DNA of 64,000 bases, from the NCBI RefSeq assembly GCF_900107845.1, contig NZ_FNRM01000008.1, positions 1 through 64,000 on the forward strand. Reading direction: 5' to 3'. Positions within the stretch are counted from its first letter, which is position 1. Every line of letters starts with the position of its first letter. Position numbers and translations under genes: made by a program. Of this stretch, positions 49,678-59,019 are shown piece after piece. The stretch comes from Alkalimonas amylolytica (GTDB lineage: Bacteria > Pseudomonadota > Gammaproteobacteria > Enterobacterales > Alteromonadaceae). The notes under the pieces are model-generated. The model was given only the letters and a program-made list of their open reading frames with translations, ran no database searches and was not told the origin of the DNA.

Positions 49678-50679
49678 TTACCTCACTTCAAAGCCAAAGG
49701 CATAAGGGTCGGCATCGTCCACCAGGATTTGGTTGAATCCGATCACCCGGGCCCAGCCGGCAATGGAAGGAATAATGGCCTCGGTTGAGCCGAGCATGGT
49801 TGTTGCTTCGACCTTGCCAACAAACTGACTGCCGATGATGCTTTCGTGCACAAAGCTATCGCCAACCGCTAATTTGCCGCGGGCATAGAGCTGCGCCATA
49901 CGGGCACTGGTGCCGGTGCCACAAGGAGAGCGGTCGATAGCCCCTTCACCGTAAAACACTGCATTGGCTGCATCCGAGCCCGCTGTTTTCGGCCGACCGG
50001 TCCACTGCACATGACTGATGCCACGAATGCTGGGATCCAGCGGATGGACACAGTCGTAAGCTGCGGCTGCCGCAGCACGCAGCAAGGGGCTAAAGCGCAA
50101 TACTTCGGCCGCACTCCAGTGCTCAAGGCCAGGGAAGTTGGGCTGCGGCTCGACGATGGCATAAAAATTACCGCCATAGGCCACATCAAAACGGATGCGG
50201 CCAAGGCCAGAGACCTCGACTTCTGCATCCTGTATCGCCAGGTACGACGCCACATTACGGATCTGCACTCGGGTGACTTTGTTGCCTTGCTGCTGATAAC
50301 GGACTTCAACCTGGCCGGCCGGTACATCGAGCAGCAAGCGTCCCGGCACCTTTGGCTGCAACAAACCTTGCTCCAAAGCTGCGGTGACCGTGCCTATGGT
50401 ACCGTGGCCGCACATCGGCAAGCAGCCGCTGGTTTCAATAAACAAAATCGAGGCATCCGACCCTTCGCTGCAAGGGGGGTATAAAAAAGCACCGGACATC
50501 ATGGCATGGCCACGCGGTTCAAACATCAGCGCCTGGCGTATCCAGTCAAAGCGTTCGATAAAATCGAGACGCTTTTCGCTCATGTTGCTACCCCGCAGTT
50601 CTGGATGACCGCTGGTTACAAGCCGTACCGGGTTGCCGCAGGTGTGGGCATCAACACAAAAGTAAGTACCTTTGATCAT
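49678..50679 (-). CDS. lhpA: 4-hydroxyproline 2-epimerase (proline racemase family)
   Basis: A 333-residue cofactor-free epimerase that converts trans-4-hydroxy-L-proline to cis-4-hydroxy-D-proline. Both catalytic residues are cysteine: MCGHGTIG (about 90-97, Cys91) and RSPCGTGTSARM (near 250). The Cys/Cys pair indicates epimerase or racemase, not the Thr-containing dehydratase type. The neighbours (deaminase, FAD dehydrogenase, semialdehyde dehydrogenase) make hydroxyproline the substrate rather than proline. Its ATG overlaps the lhpC stop (ATGA). Family length is about 310-335. Confidence 0.93.
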   Translation of the reverse strand: MIKGTYFCVDAHTCGNPVRLVTSGHPELRGSNMSEKRLDFIERFDWIRQALMFEPRGHAMMSGAFLYPPCSEGSDASILFIETSGCLPMCGHGTIGTVTAALEQGLLQPKVPGRLLLDVPAGQVEVRYQQQGNKVTRVQIRNVASYLAIQDAEVEVSGLGRIRFDVAYGGNFYAIVEPQPNFPGLEHWSAAEVLRFSPLLRAAAAAAYDCVHPLDPSIRGISHVQWTGRPKTAGSDAANAVFYGEGAIDRSPCGTGTSARMAQLYARGKLAVGDSFVHESIIGSQFVGKVEATTMLGSTEAIIPSIAGWARVIGFNQILVDDADPYAFGFEVR

Positions 50680-51623
50680 AGCTGCCAGAATTCCCGGTTC
50701 TGGCCCGAGGTGCCAAAGCCAAAACGACTTAAATCGGGCCGATTGGCCAGCGCCTGCTGCACCACCTGCTCGACATACGCACGATCCTTTCCTTCCAGTG
50801 CCAGCCGTGGCAAGCGGACATTCTCACTGCCTCGCTCGAGCAGTTGTTCCGCTAACTTAATGCACTGCACCAGGGTTGGAATGGTATCGAGCCGCAGCAG
50901 CGGCATAAACCAGCGGTAAATCTCACGCGCTTCTTCCAGTCGGCCAAGCCGTGCCAGATGAAAAAGCGCCACCGACTCACGCGGGAACACATTGGTCAGG
51001 CCCGAGATCCAGCCGGTCGCTCCCAACAAAATGGATTCAAGAGCAATATCATCCACCCCGGTGAACACACAGAACCGTTCAGCAAACCGGCTTTGCAGCT
51101 CGGTAATGCGGCGGGTATCGGTGGTGGACTCTTTAATGGCAACAATATTCGGCTCTTCGGCTAGGATAGCGGTCATCTCCAGATTGATGTCGATGCCATA
51201 GCCCACAGGGTTGTTGTAGATCATGATGGGCAAGCTGGTGGAACGTGCCACGTATTGATAATGCGCCACCACTTCGCGATCGGTACCGCGGTACACCATA
51301 GCAGGCAGCAACATCAGTCCATCAACTCCAATAGCTTCTGCATCTTGCGCATACGCCGCAGCTGCTTGTGCCGTGTTCTCGGTGCAACCAGCAATCACCG
51401 GGATACGCCCAGCCACGGTTTCTACCGTATGACGTAAAAACTCCCGCTTTTCCTGAGCAGTAAGTGACGCATTCTCACCTACGGTACCAAGCGCGATGAT
51501 GCCATCAATGCCATCTTCAATTAGTTGGTTCAGCATACGGGCATTGCTTTGATAGTTAATGTGGCCATCTGCAAGGAATTGCGTTGAGATCGCCGGATAA
51601 ACACCACGCCAGTTGACTTGCAT
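50676..51623 (-). CDS. lhpC: 1-pyrroline-4-hydroxy-2-carboxylate deaminase (DHDPS/NAL family)
   Basis: A 315-residue class I aldolase-fold enzyme. In the hydroxyproline pathway this subgroup deaminates and dehydrates pyrroline-4-hydroxy-2-carboxylate to 2-oxoglutarate semialdehyde. The Schiff-base Lys is in NIVAIKESTTD (near 166) and the Tyr in MIYNNPVGYG (near 137), with GTVGENASLTAQEKREFL close to the N-terminus. First gene of the leftward operon; AGGAG precedes its ATG. The promoter overlaps a TTGTATACAA palindrome. DHDPS itself is unlikely because the flanking genes are all hydroxyproline enzymes. Confidence 0.9.
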   Translation of the reverse strand: MQVNWRGVYPAISTQFLADGHINYQSNARMLNQLIEDGIDGIIALGTVGENASLTAQEKREFLRHTVETVAGRIPVIAGCTENTAQAAAAYAQDAEAIGVDGLMLLPAMVYRGTDREVVAHYQYVARSTSLPIMIYNNPVGYGIDINLEMTAILAEEPNIVAIKESTTDTRRITELQSRFAERFCVFTGVDDIALESILLGATGWISGLTNVFPRESVALFHLARLGRLEEAREIYRWFMPLLRLDTIPTLVQCIKLAEQLLERGSENVRLPRLALEGKDRAYVEQVVQQALANRPDLSRFGFGTSGQNREFWQL

Positions 51624-51640
51624 TTTTTTACTCCTAAAGG

Positions 51641-51683
51641 TTGCTGTCGGAATAAGAATATTGTATACAATCTACATTATCAA
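51641..51683. promoter_or_regulatory. Divergent promoters with a shared palindromic operator
   Basis: Operator ATTGTATACAAT (51660-51671) is a perfect 12-bp palindrome. Rightward promoter: -35 TTGCTG (51641-51646), 17-bp spacer, -10 TATACA (51664-51669), which overlaps the operator. Leftward promoter: -35 TTGATA (51678-51683), 17-bp spacer, -10 TATTCT (51655-51660), so the operator fills the spacer. A repressor bound here would block both lhpC and the dehydrogenase gene. The palindrome fits the type bound by FCD-class GntR regulators, but no regulator gene is present in the window. Confidence 0.75.
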
Positions 51684-51700
51684 GTCATTTGGGAAAAAAC

Positions 51701-52954
51701 ATGCAACAAGTAACGGTTGTAGGTGCTGGTGTGGTGGGTCTCTGTACCGCTTTCTTTTTACAGCACAGTGGCTTTTCGGTGTTGCTGGTGGATGAGAAAG
51801 CTCCGGCGGAAGGCTGTTCTAAAGGCAATGCCGGCCATTTTGCCACCGAGCAGGTCTTTCCTCTGGCTAATAAGGCCTTACTGTGGCAACTACCGGCCAT
51901 GCTGCTCAAGCCAGATGGCCCGCTGAAAATTCGCGCTGCTCACCTACTGAAAAGCTTGCCCTGGTTTTGCCGTTTTATCGGCCAGATGGGCCAACATCAG
52001 CAGCTGCAACTGCAGCAAGCCTTAAGCCACCTGAACGGTGGTAGCCTGGCCAGCTGGCAAAAACTGGCTAGCTTATGCCAGAGCCAGGATCTGATTCGCT
52101 TCGACGGAGCTTTGCTGGTGACAGAGCAAAGCAATCTGACCCAGCTCAAACAGCAATACCAAAATTACCGTGCTGCCGGCATCGATGTCAGTCTGCTTGA
52201 TCAGGCAAGTACTCTGGCGTTGGAGCCAGAACTATCCAGGAACATTCAGGGAGCTCTTGATTTTACCGAGGTAGCACATACCGTTGACCCCTGGCTGTTA
52301 TGCCAGCGCATCTTTGCTGCTTTTCAGGCAGCCGGCGGGCAATGGTTGCAAAGCAAAGTTCTATCCGTTTTTCCAAGAGGCCTAATACAGCTTCTGACCG
52401 AAAGCCGTTTGATTGCAACGGAGCGACTGGTTTTATGCGCAGGGGCTCACTCGGCTAATTTTGCTGCTCAACTGGGCTGGAAAGTTCCTTTGGCCCCCGA
52501 GCGTGGCTACCACCTGATGGCTGAGTCAGTAGCTATAAACCGTCCGGTAAGTTCACTGGAGCGCAAATTCATTATGACACCGATGCGCGAGGGATTGCGT
52601 TTAGCCGGTACTGTTGAATTTGCAGGTCTGGAGGCCAAGCCTGATTTTAATCGTGCTAAGGCTCTCTTTGCTCACGCTAGCCATTTAATAGAAAAACCAC
52701 TGACTGCACAACGCAACGCGATGTGGCATGGAAACCGGCCATCACTGCCAGATTCCTTGCCGGTACTTGGACCCTGCCCTGCACATCAGGGGGTGTACTA
52801 CAACTTTGGCCATCAACACCTCGGTTTAACTCAGGCGGCATACTCAGCAGAGCTTATTAGCCAAAGCATGAACGGTAATTTGCCCAAAGGCAAACTCGAG
52901 CCCTACCGCATTGACAGGTTCGGCCCATACCGTCGCCAAAAGGAACAGGCTTAA
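51701..52954 (+). CDS. FAD-dependent D-hydroxyproline dehydrogenase (DadA-like)
   Basis: A 417-residue FAD-dependent oxidoreductase of the DAO/DadA superfamily, beginning with VTVVGAGVVGLCTAFFL (about 4-20). The typical CSKGNAGHFATEQVF segment follows (about 41-55) and the C-terminal YYNFGHQHLGLTQAAY closes the FAD site. In the hydroxyproline route an enzyme of this type oxidises cis-4-hydroxy-D-proline to pyrroline-4-hydroxy-2-carboxylate. It diverges from the lhpC operon, sharing the operator. I chose the ATG at 51701 because the longer TTG start lies inside the promoter. A DadA for D-amino acids is the alternative, but context favours hydroxyproline. Confidence 0.87.
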   Translation: MQQVTVVGAGVVGLCTAFFLQHSGFSVLLVDEKAPAEGCSKGNAGHFATEQVFPLANKALLWQLPAMLLKPDGPLKIRAAHLLKSLPWFCRFIGQMGQHQQLQLQQALSHLNGGSLASWQKLASLCQSQDLIRFDGALLVTEQSNLTQLKQQYQNYRAAGIDVSLLDQASTLALEPELSRNIQGALDFTEVAHTVDPWLLCQRIFAAFQAAGGQWLQSKVLSVFPRGLIQLLTESRLIATERLVLCAGAHSANFAAQLGWKVPLAPERGYHLMAESVAINRPVSSLERKFIMTPMREGLRLAGTVEFAGLEAKPDFNRAKALFAHASHLIEKPLTAQRNAMWHGNRPSLPDSLPVLGPCPAHQGVYYNFGHQHLGLTQAAYSAELISQSMNGNLPKGKLEPYRIDRFGPYRRQKEQA

Positions 52955-52956
52955 TT

Positions 52957-52986
52957 TTGACGATAAAATTGCATACAAAATACTTT
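52957..52986 (+). promoter_or_regulatory. TonB-receptor promoter with near-palindromic operator
   Basis: -35 TTGACG (52957-52962), then the operator-like ATTGCATACAAA (52968-52979, 10 of 12 bases identical to the lhpC operator), then a -10 candidate TACTTT (52981-52986). The operator lies inside the promoter spacer, as at the divergent promoter. It is 69 bp or more from the receptor start codon. Confidence 0.6.
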
Positions 52987-53054
52987 ATTTAAAATGCAGT
53001 GCCGAGGTGACGGCTGTATTCACCAAACCAACAAAAGTGAAACAGGAAGCAACG

Positions 53055-55772
53055 ATGAAACATAAGAAACTTACCCTACTGATAAGTATGCTGCTAGGCA
53101 CCACAGTGCTGTCCACACAAGCCCAAAACCAGGACGAAGAGGTTCAGGCAGGCACCGTCGAGCGCATCGCGGTGACAGGCTCCCGCTTGCGCCAGGTTGA
53201 TATGGAAGGTGCCAGCCCCATCACAGTGATTGACAGCGAAGCCATTATTGCCAGCGGTTTTAACAATGTTGGCGATGCCCTGCGGGCTTCCAACTTCAAC
53301 AGCTTTGGTTCCTGGGGAGGTGGAACCAACAATGATTGGGCCTCTCAGTCGACGGTATCCATGAAAGGTGCTGGCGCAGCACGAACCCTGGTCTTGCTGG
53401 ATGGCCAGCGCATGGCCAAATCTCCTGTAATGGATGGGGGGGCTGCTAACCTCAATACCTTGCCTATGGCGGCGGTAGAGCGGATTGAGGTTTTAAGCGA
53501 TGGTGCTTCTGCCATTTATGGCACCGATGCAATGGCTGGGGTTATCAATGTCATCCTGAAGAAAGATTTTTCCGGCAGTGAGGTGAGTGTTCGTCGGGAA
53601 CAAACCAGCCGCAGTGGCGGTGGTGACAGCTACGACTTTTCCTTCACCACAGGTTTTAGCGATGCCAGTAGCAACTTCATCATGACCTGGGAGCACAAAC
53701 AGAGTGATCCTATCAGCATGAACTCCCGCGCTTATGAAGCACCTTACGTAGTTGCAGGTGGTGATCCAGGCTTGATGGATGACTGGCGTATGATTTGGGA
53801 GTGGGGCCGCACCATCGTCAAATCGTCGGATGGGTCATGGGCTTATCAAACCCCATTGATGAATGATGACTGCTCGGTCTACAACAAAGATGGTCAGAAT
53901 GCTTTTATTGGCCCGGTCTCTTCGCTGGACTACCCAGATGATCGCGCCTGTTTGTATGATCACTCCGTTGCTGCCAATATGACATCCGGCAGCAATCAGG
54001 ACAATATCCTGGTAATCTACAACCGGGAGCTAACACCGGATATTCGTTTGAGCGCCCGCACTTACTGGGCCAATAATCGCAGCACCGATGTCTCGGCTCC
54101 GGTACCTGGCACCATTATTTTTCCGCATGACCTGCCATCATATACCACAGCTGCCGGCCACACCTTGCGCGCAGTGAATCAAGGGGACCGTATCTACTAC
54201 CGCTTCGATTCTGCCGGTGACAGGGTAGCCAAGCACCATGATCAAATTCTGGACTTTCTGGTCAGCCTGGAGGGTGAAACCTCCTGGGGATTCTGGGAAA
54301 GTGCGCTCAGCGTCAACCGTTATGGCCGCTTTACCTGGGGAACCGGCTACCTCTATACCGACGCAGTGGTTGGTTTAATTGGCCAGTTCGATGAAGACAG
54401 CAACACCTTTGTCGGCTGGGATCCTCGGGATCCAGATTCAGCCGTACCCGGTGGAGCAGCTGCCAATGTCGATAAATACTCCAAAGCAAGAGCGGTCGAT
54501 TTTAGCATGGGTGCCGGTTTCGATCTGTTGGAGCTGCCTGCAGGCTTCGTCAGCGCCTACCTTGGTGCCTCTGCACGTAAGGAACATTTTTTATCCGATA
54601 TCGACTCACTGACCAAAGCAGGCAAAATTTTTGGCGGTAGTGGCGGGGCTGGCGGTGAAGGCGATCGAACCGCCAAAGCGGTCTATACCGAAATCGGCGT
54701 TCCTCTGCTGGATGACCTGGAGCTGAATATTGCCGGTCGTTACGATCATTACAGTGATTTTGGCAGCACCTTTAACCCGCAACTTGGCTTACGCTATACT
54801 CCACTGTCAAACTTACTGATTCGTGCTTCCTACGGTGAAGGTTTCCGCGCGCCTACCCTGGCGGACTTGTACCGGGGTCCTACTCAGGGTTGGTACACCA
54901 TCACCAACTACCCGCTTTGTTACGAAACGGAAGGGGAAGACATTGCAGGCTGTACCCGCCGTGACAGTCTGTATGTTGATATCGGTGGTAACGACAAGCT
55001 GGATGCCGAAACCTCCAAAACCACCAATATTGGTGTGGTCTGGGACATCAATGATGCTGTCAGTCTAACCGCTGATTTCTGGGAGCTGAAAATTGATAAC
55101 ATCATTACCCAATTAAGCCCGGCTCTGATTTCCTACACCCAGGCTCAGCTGTGGCAAGCTGCCGATGCAGCAGGTGTACCGCGCCCGTCTGTATCTGAGT
55201 TGTTCCCAAATACATCCATAACTTTCCTACCAAATGGCCGGATCCAAAGTATGGCCATCACCACCAGTAACCGTGGCTTTGAAGAAAAACGTGGCATTGA
55301 TGTTCAGTTAAGGGGCCGCCTGAGCACCGACTTTGGTGAGTTCAGGGCCGATCTGGGCTTATCGCATATCACTCGTTTTAAACGTTCTCAAACCGTTCAG
55401 ACCAATATGCAGGAGCTAGAACTTGGCATCAACGAAATTGGCCGTATTGGCTCGCCATCAGACCGGGTCAACTTAACCCTCAATTACCGGCTTGGAGATC
55501 ACAGCCTGACTTACTACGGTAACTTCATCAGTAGCCAGAAAAACAAAGAGCTGGACGACAGTAATAACTGGATAGTGGCTAACCAGGTTGGCTCCATGGT
55601 CACACACAACCTCTCTTATCAGCTGGATCTGCCATGGCAAGGAAAAGTCGCCATCGGGGTGAATAACCTGACAGATGAAGACCCACGCTTCGATAAGTGG
55701 GGGGCTTATTCTCGCAATTTGTACAGTGTGCATGGCCGTAGCATGTACCTTAGCTATACCCAGAGCTTCTAA
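53055..55772 (+). CDS. TonB-dependent receptor
   Basis: A 905-residue outer-membrane receptor. The ATG at 53055 with AGGA upstream gives a signal peptide (about 1-24, ending STQAQ). A plug domain follows, with a typical VERIAVTGSRLRQVDMEG near 37-54 and PITVIDSEAI. The barrel ends in YLSYTQSF with terminal Phe. A frame start 144 bp upstream lies in the dehydrogenase gene and is rejected. It belongs to the large family that imports peptides, glycans or siderophores by proton-motive force. Here it stands between the D-hydroxyproline dehydrogenase and the collagenase genes, so I infer uptake of collagen-derived oligopeptides. Confidence 0.9.
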   Translation: MKHKKLTLLISMLLGTTVLSTQAQNQDEEVQAGTVERIAVTGSRLRQVDMEGASPITVIDSEAIIASGFNNVGDALRASNFNSFGSWGGGTNNDWASQSTVSMKGAGAARTLVLLDGQRMAKSPVMDGGAANLNTLPMAAVERIEVLSDGASAIYGTDAMAGVINVILKKDFSGSEVSVRREQTSRSGGGDSYDFSFTTGFSDASSNFIMTWEHKQSDPISMNSRAYEAPYVVAGGDPGLMDDWRMIWEWGRTIVKSSDGSWAYQTPLMNDDCSVYNKDGQNAFIGPVSSLDYPDDRACLYDHSVAANMTSGSNQDNILVIYNRELTPDIRLSARTYWANNRSTDVSAPVPGTIIFPHDLPSYTTAAGHTLRAVNQGDRIYYRFDSAGDRVAKHHDQILDFLVSLEGETSWGFWESALSVNRYGRFTWGTGYLYTDAVVGLIGQFDEDSNTFVGWDPRDPDSAVPGGAAANVDKYSKARAVDFSMGAGFDLLELPAGFVSAYLGASARKEHFLSDIDSLTKAGKIFGGSGGAGGEGDRTAKAVYTEIGVPLLDDLELNIAGRYDHYSDFGSTFNPQLGLRYTPLSNLLIRASYGEGFRAPTLADLYRGPTQGWYTITNYPLCYETEGEDIAGCTRRDSLYVDIGGNDKLDAETSKTTNIGVVWDINDAVSLTADFWELKIDNIITQLSPALISYTQAQLWQAADAAGVPRPSVSELFPNTSITFLPNGRIQSMAITTSNRGFEEKRGIDVQLRGRLSTDFGEFRADLGLSHITRFKRSQTVQTNMQELELGINEIGRIGSPSDRVNLTLNYRLGDHSLTYYGNFISSQKNKELDDSNNWIVANQVGSMVTHNLSYQLDLPWQGKVAIGVNNLTDEDPRFDKWGAYSRNLYSVHGRSMYLSYTQSF

Positions 55773-55815
55773 ACCCTGGTAGGCAAAAGATGGCTTCTCC
55801 CCTCTTTTGCTGTTT

Positions 55816-55843
55816 GCTCCCGGTGCACGCCGGGAGCTTTTTT
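55816..55843 (+). terminator. Terminator between the TonB receptor and the compact M9 gene
   Basis: A perfect 8-bp stem GCTCCCGG/CCGGGAGC with a 6-base loop and T6 tract (55838-55843). It ends just before GAGG, the ribosome site of the next gene, so most receptor transcripts should stop here and the M9 gene may rely on read-through or a separate promoter. Confidence 0.85.
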
Positions 55844-55853
55844 GAGGTATACC

Positions 55854-57551
55854 ATGAAAATTCCAGTTCTTTCAGTTTGTTTCCTGGTTGGGTTTAGCGC
55901 CCTGACAAATGCAGATTCTCTACGAACGGTAGAGGCCAACTTTATGGTCTCCCTTCAAAACAGCAACGAGCTACTGGAGCAAACAACCATTGACCTGCCA
56001 AGGTTGGGATCCCAGCTGCGCTTTTTACGCGATCTATCCTATCAAACCGACTGGCACCAGCTCAGTAGCGAGAGCAAAGATGCCGTGACTCCTTTGCTGC
56101 TAAAGCTAGCCGGGCATGCTGATTTCTTTCAGGCGAGCCCTGACGCCTGGCGCTGGCAGGAGCAATTCAGTGTGCTGAGCTATCGCTACCCACCCGAAGA
56201 TGCCACAAAACGGCTGGAACTACTCGGTACACTACGCCAAATCACCAGCCAGCTCCCCAATGGCCAACTGGCAGCAGATTACGCCTTGTGGGAAGCCATC
56301 CGTGCCCAGGCTTTTTTGGCTTTCGATGCCCGCAACCAGGATGATTTAAAACAGCTATTAAACCAGAGCGAATGGCACGAGCCGGTTTTAGCACTAGTGC
56401 CAAAGGCCAGTGACTGGCAACTGGAGCACTTGCTGTGGTTATTGGCCTACCAACATGTTTTGCTGCCAGATGAGGCGCAAGAAAAGCTCGATCAGGCAGT
56501 AATGGCTGCCCTGCAAACGCACCCCCAACTCACACAGGAAGAGCGACAACAGCTGTTTAGCTGGCGCTATCTCACCAACTCATTCCGGGTACGGGACAAT
56601 TGCCAGGGCAAGTTTGCCGACTGGTGTATCTTGCCCCCGCTGGAGCAAGCTCTGCCCCATCAGCACCTGTGCCATGATGGCTTGGTCATTCGCTACCGCA
56701 GCATTAGCAATCAGCAATTGCAGCAACTTTGCCAGCAAATGATGGCCCAGGAGGACGATTTTCATCAGTTGCTGGCCACTGGCCGTCAGCCGGTGGCCAA
56801 CGACTGGAATGACCGGCTGGAAGTGATCATTTTTGACGATTACAGCGATTACAACCTCTTTGGCTCCCTGCACTTTAACATTCGCACCAACAATGGTGGC
56901 ATGTACATCGAAGGCACCCCAAGCGATCCAGACAATCAGGCCCGCTTCTTTGCCTTTCAACAATTTTGGCAGGCTAAACCCTTTGCCGTCTGGAACCTGG
57001 AGCACGAGTACATTCACTACCTGGATGGACGCTATGCCAGCTATGGGCCTTTTGGTCACTTCCCCAGTCACAAAGTCTGGTGGTCGGAAGGCCTGGCTGA
57101 GTTAATTTCACTGGGTGCAGACAATCCCAGAGCCATCCGCATGCTGCAAGACACGCCCATCGGGGAGGAACCCTCGCTAAGCCAGATTTTTGCCGCAAGC
57201 TACCAGGATGGATTGGATCTCACTTACCGCTGGTCTTATTTTGCCTGGCGCTTTTTGCAACGCGAGCTGCCAGCCGAGATCCCTAAATTGACACAGGCGC
57301 TTCGGACCGACTTTTTTACCGGCTATCTGCGCCAACTTGAACAACTGGCCGCAGATCACCAAGCCAATTTCAGTGATTTTTTAGCCGAAAAGCGCCGGCA
57401 AACAACCGATGATCGCATCCAGCAACCACCGCTCCTGGGGCGTTATCTGTACCGCAGTTACCTGCAGCCTGCGCATTTGCCGATTACCGTAGAGCATTTT
57501 CACCGCCTTCAGCTAACAACCGTGACCAAGGAGCCAGCCAATGACCACTAA
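55854..57551 (+). CDS. Compact M9 family collagenase-like peptidase
   Basis: A 565-residue zinc peptidase of family M9 (bacterial collagenases). A signal peptide (about 1-20) exports it. The catalytic domain has the specific DNWN/ND-type leader PVANDWNDRLEVIIFDDYSD, the segment NNGGMYIEGTPSDPDNQARF, and HEYIH at 384-388 with the third ligand Glu at 412 (WWSEGLAEL). Residues 20-300 are a helical N-terminal part similar to the M9 N-terminal domain. No C-terminal PKD, PPC or dockerin domain follows. It begins after a terminator and its stop overlaps the POT transporter start by 11 bp. Confidence 0.92.
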   Translation: MKIPVLSVCFLVGFSALTNADSLRTVEANFMVSLQNSNELLEQTTIDLPRLGSQLRFLRDLSYQTDWHQLSSESKDAVTPLLLKLAGHADFFQASPDAWRWQEQFSVLSYRYPPEDATKRLELLGTLRQITSQLPNGQLAADYALWEAIRAQAFLAFDARNQDDLKQLLNQSEWHEPVLALVPKASDWQLEHLLWLLAYQHVLLPDEAQEKLDQAVMAALQTHPQLTQEERQQLFSWRYLTNSFRVRDNCQGKFADWCILPPLEQALPHQHLCHDGLVIRYRSISNQQLQQLCQQMMAQEDDFHQLLATGRQPVANDWNDRLEVIIFDDYSDYNLFGSLHFNIRTNNGGMYIEGTPSDPDNQARFFAFQQFWQAKPFAVWNLEHEYIHYLDGRYASYGPFGHFPSHKVWWSEGLAELISLGADNPRAIRMLQDTPIGEEPSLSQIFAASYQDGLDLTYRWSYFAWRFLQRELPAEIPKLTQALRTDFFTGYLRQLEQLAADHQANFSDFLAEKRRQTTDDRIQQPPLLGRYLYRSYLQPAHLPITVEHFHRLQLTTVTKEPANDH

Positions 57552-59019
57552 AAATGGACCCTCCACCGATTTATGGGGGCATCCGAAAGGCCTCTTTTTA
57601 TTATTTGGTACCGAAATGTGGGAGCGTTTTTCCTACTACGCCATGCGGGCACTGCTGGTGCTCTATCTGGTCGACCGGGTGCAGGCTCAGGGCGGCGGCC
57701 TTGGCTGGGATCACGCCAGCGCGCTGCAATTGTATGGCACCTTTACCATGCTGGTGTATGTCACGCCCTTGCTTGGCGGCTGGCTGGCCGATCATATCAC
57801 CGGCCAGCGGCTGGCGATTATTCTTGGCAGCATTTTGATGGCCATTGGTCAGTTCAGTCTGGCGCTGCCTCATGCCTGGCTACCTGGTTATGAGCTGCAT
57901 GCTTTTTATACTGGCCTGGGCTTTCTGGTCGCCGGTAACGGCTTGTTCAAACCCAATATCTCCACCATGGTCGGCGACTTGTATCAACCGGGAGATAAGC
58001 GGCGTGACGGCGCCTTTACCGTGTTTTATCTGGGCGTAAACCTGGGCATGTTTCTGGCTGGGATCTGTGTTGGTGTGCTGATTGATCAATTTGGTTACCA
58101 GTTGGAAGTCGATGGCGAGCTGGTGCAGGTGCGTAACTATCAAGCAGGATTTTTTCTGGCCGGCATTGGCATGTTGATCGCATTAGTGCTGCAAATGACG
58201 CTAGCCAAATCCTTCCTCGGCTCCATTGGCATCGAACCGGCAGCAAAAAGAGAGCGCCGCTTGCAGCAAGAGTTGCGCAAAACACCGCTGACCAAACAAG
58301 AAGTCGACAGACTGAAAGTGGTGCTGATCATGGGGCTCTTTACCATTATTTTCTGGGCTGGTTTTGAGCAGGCCGGTGGACTGATGAACATCTATGCCGA
58401 CCGTTTTGTTGATCGTACCCTTGGCGGTGTCGAGCTAAACCCGGCCTATTTCCAGTCGTTAAACCCACTGTTTATCATGATTTTTGCCCCGCTGTTTGCG
58501 GCACTTTGGATGAAGCTCGGCAAACATGATCCCAACTCCCCGGTCAAGTTTGCTATGGGCCTGGTGCTGCTGGGCATTGGTTTTCTAATGATGGTAGCGG
58601 CCACTCTGCAGTACAGTGAGGATCAACAATCCAGCCTCTGGTGGCTAGTGCTGGCTTACTTGTTTTTTACGCTGGGCGAGCTTTGCCTGTCGCCGATTGG
58701 GCTGGCGATGGTCACTCGTCTATCGCCGCTGCGGATGGCCTCGCTGATGATGGGCGCCTGGTACTTTTTTATGGCCGGTGCCAACAAGCTGGCAGGCTTG
58801 ATTGGTGCCCTGATAGGCTCTGGAGAAGCCGCAACCGACGAAGACATGGTCGCGAATGCCTTTGCTATTTTTGGTGGCTTTACCCTGGCAGCCTTTTTAG
58901 CAGCACTGCTGCTGTACCTGATGTCCGATAAGCTGATTCAGTGGATGCACGGTGCCGAGCTCTCTCGGGCAGCTAAAGCATCTGCAGTCGCTATGCCAGA
59001 ACCCAGCAAAGCACCCTGA
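57541..59019 (+). CDS. POT family oligopeptide:H+ symporter
   Basis: A 492-residue proton-dependent oligopeptide transporter of the inner membrane, with twelve or more helices. The POT signature EMWERFSYYAMRALLVLYL (about 22-40) includes the ExxERFxYY proton-coupling motif. A second conserved segment is GNGLFKPNISTMVG. It takes up di- and tripeptides, which fits Gly-Pro-Hyp products of collagen. Its ATG overlaps the stop of the compact M9 gene, so both are translationally coupled. Confidence 0.95.
   Translation: MTTKNGPSTDLWGHPKGLFLLFGTEMWERFSYYAMRALLVLYLVDRVQAQGGGLGWDHASALQLYGTFTMLVYVTPLLGGWLADHITGQRLAIILGSILMAIGQFSLALPHAWLPGYELHAFYTGLGFLVAGNGLFKPNISTMVGDLYQPGDKRRDGAFTVFYLGVNLGMFLAGICVGVLIDQFGYQLEVDGELVQVRNYQAGFFLAGIGMLIALVLQMTLAKSFLGSIGIEPAAKRERRLQQELRKTPLTKQEVDRLKVVLIMGLFTIIFWAGFEQAGGLMNIYADRFVDRTLGGVELNPAYFQSLNPLFIMIFAPLFAALWMKLGKHDPNSPVKFAMGLVLLGIGFLMMVAATLQYSEDQQSSLWWLVLAYLFFTLGELCLSPIGLAMVTRLSPLRMASLMMGAWYFFMAGANKLAGLIGALIGSGEAATDEDMVANAFAIFGGFTLAAFLAALLLYLMSDKLIQWMHGAELSRAAKASAVAMPEPSKAP

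Noticed and set aside
52911-53054. Upstream start for the TonB receptor
   Set aside because: It lies inside the dehydrogenase gene and before the promoter; the ATG at 53055 gives a proper signal peptide.
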